Source: Erythrobacter sp.
GTDB lineage: Bacteria > Pseudomonadota > Alphaproteobacteria > Sphingomonadales > Sphingomonadaceae
Direction: 5' to 3'
Length of the DNA: 64,000 nt
Assembly: GCA_025698865.1 (NCBI GenBank)
Contig: JAILWQ010000003.1
Location: 124,001-188,000 of the forward strand
The notes under the pieces are model-generated. The model was not told the origin of the DNA. It did not search any database and saw only the letters and a list, made by a program, of their open reading frames with translations. Each line of letters opens with the position of its first letter. Position 1 is the first letter of the stretch. This document shows positions 50,028-59,800 of this stretch, piece after piece. The position numbers and the translations under genes were made by a program.

Positions 50028-51742
50028 AACTGCGCAAATGCCTCATCGCCGCCGTGAGCCTTGCGGGCGCGGCCGGAATGTCGCCGCTCGGCGCCAATCC
50101 GCAGAGCGTCGCCTATTTTACGCAAGGGCGCCCGGCGGCTCTCCCCGTCCTGTTATCGAACGACGACCGGCTCTATTACGCCTCGCTCTACGAAGCGATC
50201 GACGCGAAGAATTGGGACCGGGTCGAACTCGCTCTGACGCAGCGGACGGACGGGCCGCTGCACGGGGCGGCGCTCGCCGAATATTATCTCCATCCCGAAA
50301 GCCCTCGGATCGAATTGCCGCGCCTCACCGCCTGGCTCGATCGCTATGCGAGCCTGCCGCAAGCCGCCGGGATCATCCGTCTCGCCCAGACGCGCGGGCT
50401 TTCCTACGCGCCCGATCTCCCGCGCGAGCGGCCGTTGCAGCGGCAGGGCGGCTTCACGCGCCGCACCCTGCCCTCGGGCATTTCCGACGGGACGATGCCG
50501 GGCGACATCTCGACCGCCATCCTCGACCGGATCAAGACCGACGATCCCGACGGAGCGCGGCTGCTTTTGGACGGCATCGACGCCTCGCTTTCCCCGCAAG
50601 CGAGGGCCGAGTGGCGCCAGCGCGTGGCATGGAGCTACTACATCGAGAACCGCGATGCCGAGGCGTTCGGCATGGCCCAGACCGTGTCTGCCGGGTCCGG
50701 CCCCTGGGTTGCGGAAGGCGAATGGGTGGCGGGGCTCTCCGCCTGGCGGCTGGGCGATTGCGCCAGCGCGACCGACGGTTTCCAGCGCGCGGCAGGCTTC
50801 TCCACCGATCCCGAACTGACCGCCGCGGCGCAGTACTGGGCAAGCCGCGCGCTGCTGCGTTGCCGGCGCCCCGAAGCTGCCGCCGAGCAATTGCGGGGCG
50901 CCGCCCGTTTCGTCGAAACCCTCTACGGCATGCTCGCCCGCGAGCAGTTGGGGCAGGAACTGCCCGACGATCACGCCCGGCCCGATCTCACTGCCGCCGA
51001 CTGGCAGCGCCTGTCGGACGAACCCGCGGTGCAGCAGGCGGTGATGCTCTACGATCTCGGTCGCCGCGCGCAGGCGGAAGAAGCGCTGCAATATCAGGTC
51101 CGTGTGGGCGATCCCGGAGAATTCGCTTCACTCTCGCGCCTCGCCCGCAGCCTTGGCCTGCCGGGCGCCCAGACCTTCATGGCCTACAACGCGCCGCGCG
51201 GGGCCGGAGCCGATCCCTATCTGCGCTGGCCGATCACGACCCAGACCCCTTATGGCGGCTGGCGGGTCGATCCGGCGCTTGGCTATGCCCATGCCTTGCA
51301 GGAATCGAATTTTCGCGAACGCGTGGTCAGTCCAGCCAATGCCATCGGGCTGATGCAGGTGAAACCGATCACGCAGCGCGAATATGCGGCGTCGATCAAT
51401 ATGAGCGCGGCGTCTGACCTGAAAGAGCCGGCGACCAACCTCGCCTTCGGGCAGCGCACGCTCGAGGCGCTGGCCGGCGCGAACTACACGCGCGGTCATC
51501 TGCCCAAGGTGATGGCCGCCTACAATGCCGGGCCGACGCCCGTCGCACGGTGGGAAAGCGAGATCGTCGACCAGAACGATCCGCTGCTCTACATGGAATC
51601 GATCCCCTATTGGGAGACGCGCAGCTACGTGAACATCGTAATGCGCAATTACTGGATGTATCTGCGCCAGGCCGATGCACCCGCCCCCAGTCGCACGGCG
51701 CTTGCCCAGAACGACTGGCCCCTCTTCCCCTCGGAGCGATAG
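50024..51742 (+). CDS. soluble lytic murein transglycosylase (SLT)
   Basis: This periplasmic enzyme of about 572 residues cleaves glycan strands of peptidoglycan. It has a signal peptide (MKLRKCLIAAVSLAGAAG), a helical U-shaped domain built of repeats (about 100-400) and a C-terminal SLT domain with catalytic Glu427 in HALQESNFR, then GLMQVKPITQRE, YNAGPTPVARW and YVNIVMRNYW. I chose a TTG start at 50024: it overlaps the preceding stop as TTGA, GGAG lies 8 nt upstream, and it yields a good signal peptide. In-frame TTG (50006) and GTG (50015) codons further up are less suited. Confidence 0.88.
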   Translation: MKLRKCLIAAVSLAGAAGMSPLGANPQSVAYFTQGRPAALPVLLSNDDRLYYASLYEAIDAKNWDRVELALTQRTDGPLHGAALAEYYLHPESPRIELPRLTAWLDRYASLPQAAGIIRLAQTRGLSYAPDLPRERPLQRQGGFTRRTLPSGISDGTMPGDISTAILDRIKTDDPDGARLLLDGIDASLSPQARAEWRQRVAWSYYIENRDAEAFGMAQTVSAGSGPWVAEGEWVAGLSAWRLGDCASATDGFQRAAGFSTDPELTAAAQYWASRALLRCRRPEAAAEQLRGAARFVETLYGMLAREQLGQELPDDHARPDLTAADWQRLSDEPAVQQAVMLYDLGRRAQAEEALQYQVRVGDPGEFASLSRLARSLGLPGAQTFMAYNAPRGAGADPYLRWPITTQTPYGGWRVDPALGYAHALQESNFRERVVSPANAIGLMQVKPITQREYAASINMSAASDLKEPATNLAFGQRTLEALAGANYTRGHLPKVMAAYNAGPTPVARWESEIVDQNDPLLYMESIPYWETRSYVNIVMRNYWMYLRQADAPAPSRTALAQNDWPLFPSER

Positions 51743-51743
51743 C

Positions 51744-52271
51744 ATGGCGATCGACGAAACCCGCAGCTTCCGCCCGATCAACATCGCCGTCCTGACGGTG
51801 TCCGACACGCGGACCGCAGCCGACGACACATCGGGTGACATTCTCGCCGCGCGAATCGAGAGCGCGGGCCACCGCCTCGCGGCGCGCGAGATCAGCCGCG
51901 ACAGCCAGGACGAGATCGTCGCGCACCTCCACCGCTGGATCGAGGACGAGGAGATCGACGCCATCGTCACCACCGGCGGGACCGGACTGACAGGGCGCGA
52001 CGTCACGCCCGAGGCGCTCGACCGGATAAAAGACCGCGACATTCCGGGTTTTGGCGAGTTGTTCCGCTGGATCAGCTACGAGACAATCGGCACCAGCACG
52101 ATCCAGAGCCGCGCCTGCGCGGTGCTGGCGCGGGGGACGTATATCTTCGCCCTTCCCGGTTCCAACGGAGCGGTGAAAGACGGGTGGGACCGGATCCTTG
52201 CCGAACAGCTCGACAGCCGGAACCGGCCCTGCAATTTCGTCGAACTGATGCCTAGACTGCGGGAGAAATAA
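51744..52271 (+). CDS. moaB: molybdenum cofactor biosynthesis protein MoaB/Mog type
   Basis: This 175-residue molybdopterin-binding protein is related to the MPT adenylyltransferase. It shows NIAVLTVSDTRTAADDTSGD, the phosphate-binding IVTTGGTGLTGRDVTPEA and FALPGSNGAVKDGWDRIL at the second site. The start codon is 1 nt after the stop of the lytic transglycosylase gene, so co-transcription is likely although the functions are unrelated. Confidence 0.92.
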   Translation: MAIDETRSFRPINIAVLTVSDTRTAADDTSGDILAARIESAGHRLAAREISRDSQDEIVAHLHRWIEDEEIDAIVTTGGTGLTGRDVTPEALDRIKDRDIPGFGELFRWISYETIGTSTIQSRACAVLARGTYIFALPGSNGAVKDGWDRILAEQLDSRNRPCNFVELMPRLREK

Positions 52272-52315
52272 TCCCGAGGCTGGCACGGCGACAATGTTCG
52301 CTGTATGTTCCGATC

Positions 52316-53401
52316 ATGGAACGACGACTCGCCCCTGCCGTCGCCGGGCGCGGCGCCCAGTCGGACGAGGTGCCGACCCGGTTCGGGCTGGCTACGCGCG
52401 AAATGGACGGCGACTGGCGCGATTATGTGGAAAGTCTGGACGGTCCGGCGGTAAAGTTGCGCACTTTCGTGACCGAAGAGCGTCCAAAATCGATCCTGAC
52501 GTTCAACCGCTCGCCCGACATCTTCTTTGACCGGTCGGTGAACGCCTATCGCGGTTGCGAGCATGGCTGCGTCTACTGCTTCGCGCGGCCGACCCATGCC
52601 TATCACGATCTGTCGCCGGGTCTCGATTTCGAGACGCGCCTGTTCGCCAAGCCCAATGCAGCCGAGCTGCTTCGCGAGACTCTCGCCAAGCCCAATTACC
52701 GCCCCCGGCCGATCGCGATGGGAACGAACACCGATCCCTATCAGCCGATCGAGCGGCGATACCGGATCACGCGCGAGGTTCTGGAGGTGTGCCTCGATGC
52801 CCGGCATCCGGTCACCATCACCACCAAGTCCGACAGGGTGTGCGACGATATCGACTTGCTGGCTGAGATGGCGAGGATGCGGCTGGTGGCAGTGGCCATC
52901 TCGGTCACCAGCCTCGATCCGGTATTGTCCGCAAAGCTGGAACCGCGCGCAGCTTCGCCATCCAAGCGTATGGCAGCGCTCGCGAAACTGGCGGAAGCGG
53001 GGGTGCCGACCCACTGTTCGGTCGCCCCGGTGATCCCAGCCATCACGGACGAATTCATGGAGGAGATCGTCCAGCGCGCCGCCGCCATCGAGGTGGGCAG
53101 CGTTGGGTGGATACCCCTGCGCCTGCCGCACGAGGTTGCGCCGCTGTTCCGCGAATGGCTGTCCGTCCATTTCCCGGATCGCGGCGACAAGGTGATGAGC
53201 ATCGTTCGCTCGATCCGTGGCGGCAAGGACAACGATCCCGATTTCTTCACGCGCCTGCGACCGACCGGCGTATGGGCCGACATGTTTTGCGCCCGATTTC
53301 GCCTGGCGTGCAAGCGCGCCGGGATTGGCAAGAACACATTCGAACTCGACTGCACCCGGTTCCGCCCGCCTGAGACCGGCGGTCAGATGCGGCTCCTCTG
53401 A
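52316..53401 (+). CDS. radical SAM protein (PA0069 family)
   Basis: This 361-residue enzyme has the 4Fe-4S cluster motif CX3CX2C at Cys81, Cys85 and Cys88 (YRGCEHGCVYCFARP), with the preceding SILTFNRSPDIFFDRSVNAYRG diagnostic for the PA0069 group. It includes IAMGTNTDPYQPIERRYRI and TITTKSDRV. Related proteins are DNA-repair-like (spore photoproduct lyase relatives) or of unknown substrate. It lies 44 nt after moaB and is convergent with the flavin reductase gene. Confidence 0.9.
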   Translation: MERRLAPAVAGRGAQSDEVPTRFGLATREMDGDWRDYVESLDGPAVKLRTFVTEERPKSILTFNRSPDIFFDRSVNAYRGCEHGCVYCFARPTHAYHDLSPGLDFETRLFAKPNAAELLRETLAKPNYRPRPIAMGTNTDPYQPIERRYRITREVLEVCLDARHPVTITTKSDRVCDDIDLLAEMARMRLVAVAISVTSLDPVLSAKLEPRAASPSKRMAALAKLAEAGVPTHCSVAPVIPAITDEFMEEIVQRAAAIEVGSVGWIPLRLPHEVAPLFREWLSVHFPDRGDKVMSIVRSIRGGKDNDPDFFTRLRPTGVWADMFCARFRLACKRAGIGKNTFELDCTRFRPPETGGQMRLL

Positions 53402-53420
53402 CCGGGGTGGTGAGCGGAGG

Positions 53421-54038
53421 TCAGTCCGGGCGCTTCATCCGGAAGAGCGCCTCCGGCCCGATCTCGAAATAATCGGCCGGTCCGCCACCCCGGGTGATCG
53501 GGCGCGGGCGGGCGGTCTGGTAGATGCCATCGTCCAGCATCGCCTCGTCGATATGGATGCCGACCGCCTCGCCGATGACGAGCCACTGGTCGAGCTTTTC
53601 GCCTTCCTTGTCCTCCAAGCGGATTAGCTGGGTGAGGCGGCATTCGAAATGGACCGGGCTTCCGGCGACACGATCGGGCTTCACGACGCTCGAAGGCAGG
53701 GCCGCGAGCCCCGCCAGATCGAACTCGTCGACCCCGGCCTCGACGCTTGCCGAACTCGCATTCAGCGCCTCGGCTTGCGCCTTTGTCGCCAGATTCCACA
53801 CGAATTCGCCGGTTTTCTCGATGTTTTCGACCGTGTCCTTCCATCCCGACGAGGAGAAGGCGATCAGCGGCGGGCGGTAATTGATGAGGTTGAAGAAGCT
53901 GTAGGGAGCAAGGTTGCGCACGCCCGTTTCCGACCGGGTGGATATCCAGCCGATCGGACGCGGAGCGACGATGGCGTTCAGCGGATCGTGCGGCAGGCGA
54001 TGCCCGTCCGCCGGACGGTAGAAGTGAAACTGGCTCAT
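53421..54038 (-). CDS. flavin reductase-like FMN-binding protein
   Basis: This 205-residue split-beta-barrel protein of the flavin reductase family has IVAPRPIGWISTRSETGVRNLAPYSFFNLI, which binds FMN, then FVWNLATKAQAEALNASS and PVHFECRLTQLIRLED. Members either reduce FMN for a partner monooxygenase or act as flavin-binding proteins. No partner monooxygenase is close. It is downstream of the DUF1330 gene with a 62-nt gap, on the same strand. Confidence 0.88.
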   Translation of the reverse strand: MSQFHFYRPADGHRLPHDPLNAIVAPRPIGWISTRSETGVRNLAPYSFFNLINYRPPLIAFSSSGWKDTVENIEKTGEFVWNLATKAQAEALNASSASVEAGVDEFDLAGLAALPSSVVKPDRVAGSPVHFECRLTQLIRLEDKEGEKLDQWLVIGEAVGIHIDEAMLDDGIYQTARPRPITRGGGPADYFEIGPEALFRMKRPD

Positions 54039-54100
54039 ATGTGGTCCGGAACCCGCCGCGATCCGCGGTGTTCCGCATTTCCGTCAGCGAGTGACCCGCG

Positions 54101-54532
54101 TCAGAACCCCTCGCCCGAGGAGCCCGGCTTGAACCGGACGAGCCGGCTGTCGGCAAGAGCCGCCGTCCGGTTGACCACCGCCTTCTGATATTCGGCGTCC
54201 TTGATCATTTCGAAAAAGGCGTCGGCGCTCGGATAGGAAGCGATGAAGCCGTCGTGCCAGTGCATCGCCTCCGGGCCGGTGACGACGGTCTGGAAAGCGC
54301 CGCGCCAGACGATGCTGCCGCCCACCCGGCGGAAGATCGGGCCGCTGGTCTTGCCATATTCCTGATAGGCCCGCCGACCGCTCCAGCCCTTCGCCGCATT
54401 GTCGTGCCCTTCAGGATAGTCCGCTTCCTCGCGGTACTGGAGGAGGTTCAGCATATGGATCGGCTCGTCGCGCGGCAGGTCCTTGAACGCCTCGAAATTG
54501 GCGCGGCTCGGGTCGATATAGCGTTCGGTCAT
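54101..54532 (-). CDS. DUF1330 domain protein
   Basis: This 143-residue protein of the ferredoxin-like (dimeric alpha/beta barrel) DUF1330 family has IHMLNLLQYREEADY, GQ-like GSIVWRGAFQTVVTGPEAMHWHDGFIASYPSADAFFEMIKDAEYQKAVVNRTAALADSRLVR split across strands and helices; the segment FIASYPSADAFFEMI is the family signature. Function is unknown. It follows the pseudouridine synthase gene by 13 nt. Confidence 0.8.
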   Translation of the reverse strand: MTERYIDPSRANFEAFKDLPRDEPIHMLNLLQYREEADYPEGHDNAAKGWSGRRAYQEYGKTSGPIFRRVGGSIVWRGAFQTVVTGPEAMHWHDGFIASYPSADAFFEMIKDAEYQKAVVNRTAALADSRLVRFKPGSSGEGF

Positions 54533-54545
54533 TGTTTCGGGCTCC

Positions 54546-55091
54546 TCAGATTGTCACGTCGCGCCATTCGCCGGGGCCGAGCCCGTCGAGGCACCATTCG
54601 CCGACCTGCCAGCGCACCAGGCGCAGGGTCGGCAGGCCGACGGCGGCGGTCATCCGGCGCACCTGCCGGTTGCGCCCCTCGGTGATGGTCAGCTCGATCC
54701 AGCTGTCGGGCACGTTCTTGCGATAGCGCACTGGCGGGTCGCGCGGCCAGAGCGAGGGCGGATCGATCCGGCGCGCCTTCGCCGGGCGGGTGCGCCCGTC
54801 CTTCAGGTCGACCCCGCCCTGCAACCGGGCGATCTGGTCCTCGCCGGCCTCCCCCTCGACCTGTGCAAGGTAGGTCTTGGCCACCTTGTGCTTCGGTTCG
54901 GCGATGCGCGCCTGCAAACGTCCCTCATCGGTCAGCAGCAGTAGCCCCTCGCTGTCCTTGTCGAGCCGACCCGCCGGATAGACGCCGGGCACGTCGACCA
55001 GATGGGCGAGCGTGTCCGCCACCCCGTCCTTGCCGCCGGTGAACTGCGAAAGCACGCCGAAGGGCTTGTTGAGCAGGATCAGGCGCGCCAT
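54546..55091 (-). CDS. rluE: 23S rRNA pseudouridine synthase (RluE/RsuA family)
   Basis: This 181-residue pseudouridine synthase without an S4 domain has the catalytic Asp44 in GRLDKDSEGLLLLT. It begins MARLILLNKPFGVLSQFTGG, shows VAKTYLAQVEGE and ends with LTITEGRNRQVRRMTAAVGLPTLRLVR. Length and start match RluE, which modifies U2457 of 23S rRNA. The frame is open upstream but only inside the acyl-CoA synthetase gene, whose stop lies 8 nt before this start. Confidence 0.9.
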   Translation of the reverse strand: MARLILLNKPFGVLSQFTGGKDGVADTLAHLVDVPGVYPAGRLDKDSEGLLLLTDEGRLQARIAEPKHKVAKTYLAQVEGEAGEDQIARLQGGVDLKDGRTRPAKARRIDPPSLWPRDPPVRYRKNVPDSWIELTITEGRNRQVRRMTAAVGLPTLRLVRWQVGEWCLDGLGPGEWRDVTI

Positions 55092-55099
55092 CCGGGTTG

Positions 55100-56740
55100 C
55101 TATTCCGCGTCGGGCAGGCGGTAGTCGGAGAAGCGTTCGCGCAAATCCTTCTTGCTGATCTTGCCGGTCGCGGTGTGCGGAATTTCGTCGATGAACTCCA
55201 CCGCGTCGGGCAGCCACCACTTGGCGACCCGGCCGGAAAGGAATTCGACCATCTCCTCGCCCGAGCATTCGGCGCCTTCCTTGCGGACGACGAACAGGAC
55301 CGGGCGCTCGTCCCATCGGGGATGGTGCATTCCGATGCAGGCCGCCTCGGCGACGGCGGGGTGGCCGACCGCTTCGTTTTCCAGTTCGACCGAGCTGATC
55401 CATTCGCCGCCCGACTTGATGACGTCCTTGGTCCGGTCGGTCAGCTGGAGCGTGCCGTCGGGATGGAGGATGCCGACATCGCCGGTGTCGAACCAGCCAT
55501 CGGCATCAACCGCGTCCTTGTCCGCCTTGAAGTAGCGCTTGATCACCCACGGCCCGCGAATGTGGAGCGCGCCCGCGGTCTCGCCGTCGCGCGGGAGTTC
55601 CTTGGTGCGGTCGTCGAGATCGACCGTGCGCAGTTCCACGCCGAAGGTTGGGCGGCCCTGCATCATGGTCTTGGCGACCTGTTCCTCGAAGGAGAGGTCT
55701 TCCCAGTTCGCGGTGGGGCCGCCGACCGTGCCGATCGGGCTCGTCTCGGTCATGCCCCAGGCGTGCTGGATCCGCGTGCCGTTGCGCATCAGCCGTTCGA
55801 TCATGAACTTGGGCGCGGCCGACCCGCCGATCGTCGCCGATTTGAGCTTCGGCAGATCCTTGCCCGCCGCGTCGCAATGCTGGAACGTGGCGAGCCACAC
55901 GGTCGGCACCCCGGCGCTGTCGGTCACCCCTTCGCGGTCCATCAGGTCGCATAGCACCGCCGGGTCGTTGACCGCGGAGAAGACGAACTTGATCCCCGCC
56001 ATCGCGCCCGCATAGGGCAGGCCCCAGCTCGCCGCATGGAACATGGGCACCACCGGCAGCATCACGCTCGACGCGCTGAAATTGAAGGCGGCGGGCTGCA
56101 ACCCGGCGAGCGCATGCAGCATGGTCGAACGGTGTTCGTACTGCACGCCCTTGGGGTGGCCGGTGGTCCCGCTGGTGTAGCAGATCATGCACGGGTCGGT
56201 CTCGGCCCCGCGCACCCATTCGTAATTCCCGTCCTGCTCGCCGATCCAGTCCTCGAAGGCAGGGGCGTGCTCGGCGGAATCGAAGCAGATGTAGTGTTCG
56301 ACCGTGGTCCAGCGATCGCGCATCCGGTCGACGATTGGCTGGAAGGCCGCATCGTAGAGCAGCACCCGGTCCTCGGCGTGATTGACGATGTATTCGAGCT
56401 GGTCCTCGAACAGCCGCGGGTTGACGGTGTGGAGCACACCGCCCATCCCCGCGACACCGAACCAGCTGACCAGGTGGCGCGCATGGTTCATCGCCAGGCT
56501 GGCCACCCTGTCGCCCGGCTTCAGGCCCAGCGCCTCCAGTGCCTGCGCCAGTTTCAGCGCGTCGCGGCGGATGCCCGACCAGTCGGTGCGGGTCTCGCTG
56601 CCATCGGCCCAGTGGGTCACGATCTCGCGCGATCCGGCCTCGCGCGCGGCGTGGTCGATCACATGCGTCACCCGCATGGTCCAGTCCTGCATGGCGCCCG
56701 ATGCCTGAGCTCGTGATTGGGTGGGTACTTGGGTGCCCAT
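55100..56740 (-). CDS. acyl-CoA synthetase (AMP-forming)
   Basis: This 546-residue adenylate-forming enzyme activates medium- or long-chain fatty acids as CoA esters. Motifs are the P-loop ICYTSGTTGHPKGVQYEHR, GMTETSPIG, the hinge region DGWFDTGDVG, and the C-terminal catalytic lysine in HTATGKISKKDLRE. It shows PMFHAASWGLPYAG, typical of fatty-acyl-CoA synthetases of the long-chain type found in alphaproteobacteria. The start at 56740 has GGGAG about 14 nt upstream and a GAGAAG run nearer. Confidence 0.9.
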   Translation of the reverse strand: MGTQVPTQSRAQASGAMQDWTMRVTHVIDHAAREAGSREIVTHWADGSETRTDWSGIRRDALKLAQALEALGLKPGDRVASLAMNHARHLVSWFGVAGMGGVLHTVNPRLFEDQLEYIVNHAEDRVLLYDAAFQPIVDRMRDRWTTVEHYICFDSAEHAPAFEDWIGEQDGNYEWVRGAETDPCMICYTSGTTGHPKGVQYEHRSTMLHALAGLQPAAFNFSASSVMLPVVPMFHAASWGLPYAGAMAGIKFVFSAVNDPAVLCDLMDREGVTDSAGVPTVWLATFQHCDAAGKDLPKLKSATIGGSAAPKFMIERLMRNGTRIQHAWGMTETSPIGTVGGPTANWEDLSFEEQVAKTMMQGRPTFGVELRTVDLDDRTKELPRDGETAGALHIRGPWVIKRYFKADKDAVDADGWFDTGDVGILHPDGTLQLTDRTKDVIKSGGEWISSVELENEAVGHPAVAEAACIGMHHPRWDERPVLFVVRKEGAECSGEEMVEFLSGRVAKWWLPDAVEFIDEIPHTATGKISKKDLRERFSDYRLPDAE

Positions 56741-56878
56741 CGCTGTTCTTCTCTCCCGCTGCGGTTCCCGCATTGGTGCGGAAATCCGTTTCCTCGCGGG
56801 GATCATGGCGAGTGCGCGCGCCCTTGGCAATCGCGCAATCCGGCCCTTTTTGCGCGCCGGACTGTCACGAGCCCGCGA

Positions 56879-59800
56879 TCAGGCGACGAGGCGCAAATGG
56901 CCTCCGCCGCGCCGCGTGGTCAGCTGCACTTCGGCAAGTCCCGGCACCCCGGCGAGCCGTTCGGCAAGCTCCCCGTCCAGCCGGAAATCGCGGCCGAGGC
57001 GCAGCACCGGCTCGATCGCGGTGCCGGTGCGCAGCGTGGCGATGACCTCTCCGGTGCCCTCGCGCTCGCCCAGTTCGGCTTCGAGCGCGGCGAGCCCGGC
57101 TTCCTCGGTGATCTCCAGCGTCAGCAGCATCCGCGCATCGGCGCCGAGCTTGGCGAGCGGGGTCGCACCCCGCACCGTGACGCGCGGCGGTTCGTCGGGG
57201 CTGGGACTGTCGAGCTCGACATGGAGCAGCACGCAGGTGCCGTCCTTCACCCATTCCTCGAATTGCGAAACGAGGCTTTCCTCGAAACAGGCGGCGCTGA
57301 ACTGGCCCGAACTGTCGGAGAAATCCGCGCGCACGAAGGGCTTGCCGCGCCGCGTGGTGCCCTTGTTCACTTTCTCGACCATGGCCGCCATCACCGCCGG
57401 AGCGCGGCCGCCCGACGGCCCGCCCCCGCCCATCAGCGAGGCGTAGGAGCGCGCGCCGTTGGCGCTGGCCACCTGCCGCCAGCTTTCGACCGGGTGGGCG
57501 GAGAAATAGAAGCCGAAATTGTCCTTCTCGCGCGCCATCTTCTCGGCCCGCGACCACGGTTCGACGGATTTGAGGCGCAGGTCCGCGACCTCCTGGTCCT
57601 CGCCCCCGAACAGTCCGCCCTGCCCGCTCGACCGCTCGCGCTCCGCCGCATCGGCGACGGCCAGCAGCATGTCGGCATTGGCGAACACCTTCGCACGGTC
57701 GGGCTCAAGCTCGTCGAGCGCGCCGGCGGCGGCCAGCGCCTCCAGCCCGCGCGAGTTCATGGCGCCCTTGGGCAGGCGTTCGAACAGGTCCTTGAGGCTG
57801 GCGTAATCACCGCTCGCCTCGCGCTCGGCGACGAGCGCGTCCATCGCCTTCTCGCCGACATTGCGGATTCCGGCGAGAGCGTAGCGCACGCCGTAGCCTT
57901 CCTCGGTCGGCTCCACGGTGAACTCGGCGACCGAGCGGTTGATGCTGGGCGGCAGCACCGCGATGTCGTGGCGGCGGGCATCGTCGACGAACAGCGCCAG
58001 TTTTTCCGACTGGTGCATGTCGAAACACATCGAGGCGGCGTAGAACTCCTCCGGATAATGCGCCTTCATCCACGCTGTTTGGTAGGCGAGCAGCGCATAG
58101 GCGGCGGCGTGGGACTTGTTGAAGCCGTAGCCGGCGAACTTGTCGATCAGGTCGAACAGCGCGTTGGCTTCCTTGGGCGCGATGTTCGACACCGTGCCGC
58201 AGCCGTCGATGAAGCGCTGGCGCTGGGCGTCCATCTCGGCCTGGACCTTCTTGCCCATCGCGCGGCGCAGCAGATCGGCATCGCCGAGCGAATAGCCGGC
58301 GAGGATCTGCGCCGCCTGCATCACCTGTTCTTGATAGACGAAAATGCCATAGGTCTCGGCGAGTATCCCCTCGAGCCGGGCATGCGGATATTCGATCGCG
58401 ACCTCGCCCGCCTTGCGCTTGCCGAAGAGGGGGATGTTGTCCATCGGGCCGGGCCGGTAGAGCGAGACGAGGGCGATGATGTCCTCGAACTTGGTCGGCT
58501 TCACCGCGGTCAGTGTGCGGCGCATCCCTTCCGATTCCAGCTGGAACACGCCGACCGTGTTGCCCGCCTTCATCAGCTCGTAGACCGCCGGATCGTCGAG
58601 CGCGAGCCGGGCGAGATCGATCGTCACGCCGCGCTTTTCGAGAAGGTCGGTCGCCTTGCGCAAGACCGACAGCGTCTTGAGGCCGAGGAAGTCGAACTTC
58701 ACCAACCCGCTCGATTCGACATGCTTCATGTCGAACTGGGTCACCGGCATGTCCGATCGCGGATCGCGGTAGAGCGGGACCAGCTGCGCCAGCGGCCGGT
58801 CGCCGATCACCACGCCCGCGGCGTGGGTCGAGGAATTGCGCGGGAAACCCTCGAGTTGCATCGCCAGGTCGACGAGGCGCTTCACCTGATTGTCGTTGTC
58901 GTATTCGCGCTTGAAATCGGCCGCGCCGTTGAGCGCGCGCGGCAGGGTCCACGGGTCAGTCGGGTGGTTGGGCACCATCTTGCACAGCCGGTCGACCTGG
59001 CCGTAGCTCATCTGGAGGATGCGGCCCGTATCGCGCAGCACGGCGCGCGCCTTGAGCTTGCCGAAGGTGATGATCTGCGCGACGTGGTCGTGGCCGTATT
59101 TGCGCTGGACGTAGCGGATCACCTCGCCCCGGCGGGTTTCGCAGAAGTCGATGTCGAAGTCCGGCATCGAGACGCGTTCGGGATTGAGGAATCGCTCGAA
59201 CAGCAGGCCGAGCCGGATCGGGTCGAGATCGGTGATGGTCAGCGCCCATGCGACCAGACTGCCCGCGCCGGAACCACGCCCCGGGCCCACGGGGATGCCC
59301 TGATCCTTGGCCCATTTGATGAAGTCGGCAACGATCAGGAAGTAGCCGGGAAAGCCCATCTGGTTGATGACGCCGACCTCGAAATCGAGCCGGTCGACAT
59401 AGGTCTTCAGCTCCTCGTCCGACATCGGGCCGTAGGGTTCGAGCCGGGCGGCAAGGCCGCGCCGCGCATCCTCGGCCAGCATCCGCGCCTCGCCTTCGAG
59501 ATCGCCAGCAAGGCTCGGCAGGATCGGATCGCGCATCGGCGGGGCAAAGGCGCAGCGCTGAGCGATAACGAGGGTGTTGGCGGTCGCTTCGGGCAGGTCC
59601 TCGAAGGTCTCGTCCATCATCGTGGCCGATTTGACGAAACTTTCGGGGTTGGAGCGCACCCGTTCTTCGGCATCGACATGGGTCGAACCGGCAATGCAGA
59701 GCATGGCGTCGTGCGCCTTGTGCATGTGGGGCTCGGCGAAATTGGCGGGATTGGTCGCGACGAGCGGGAGGTCGCGTTCATAGGCAAGATCGATCAGCGC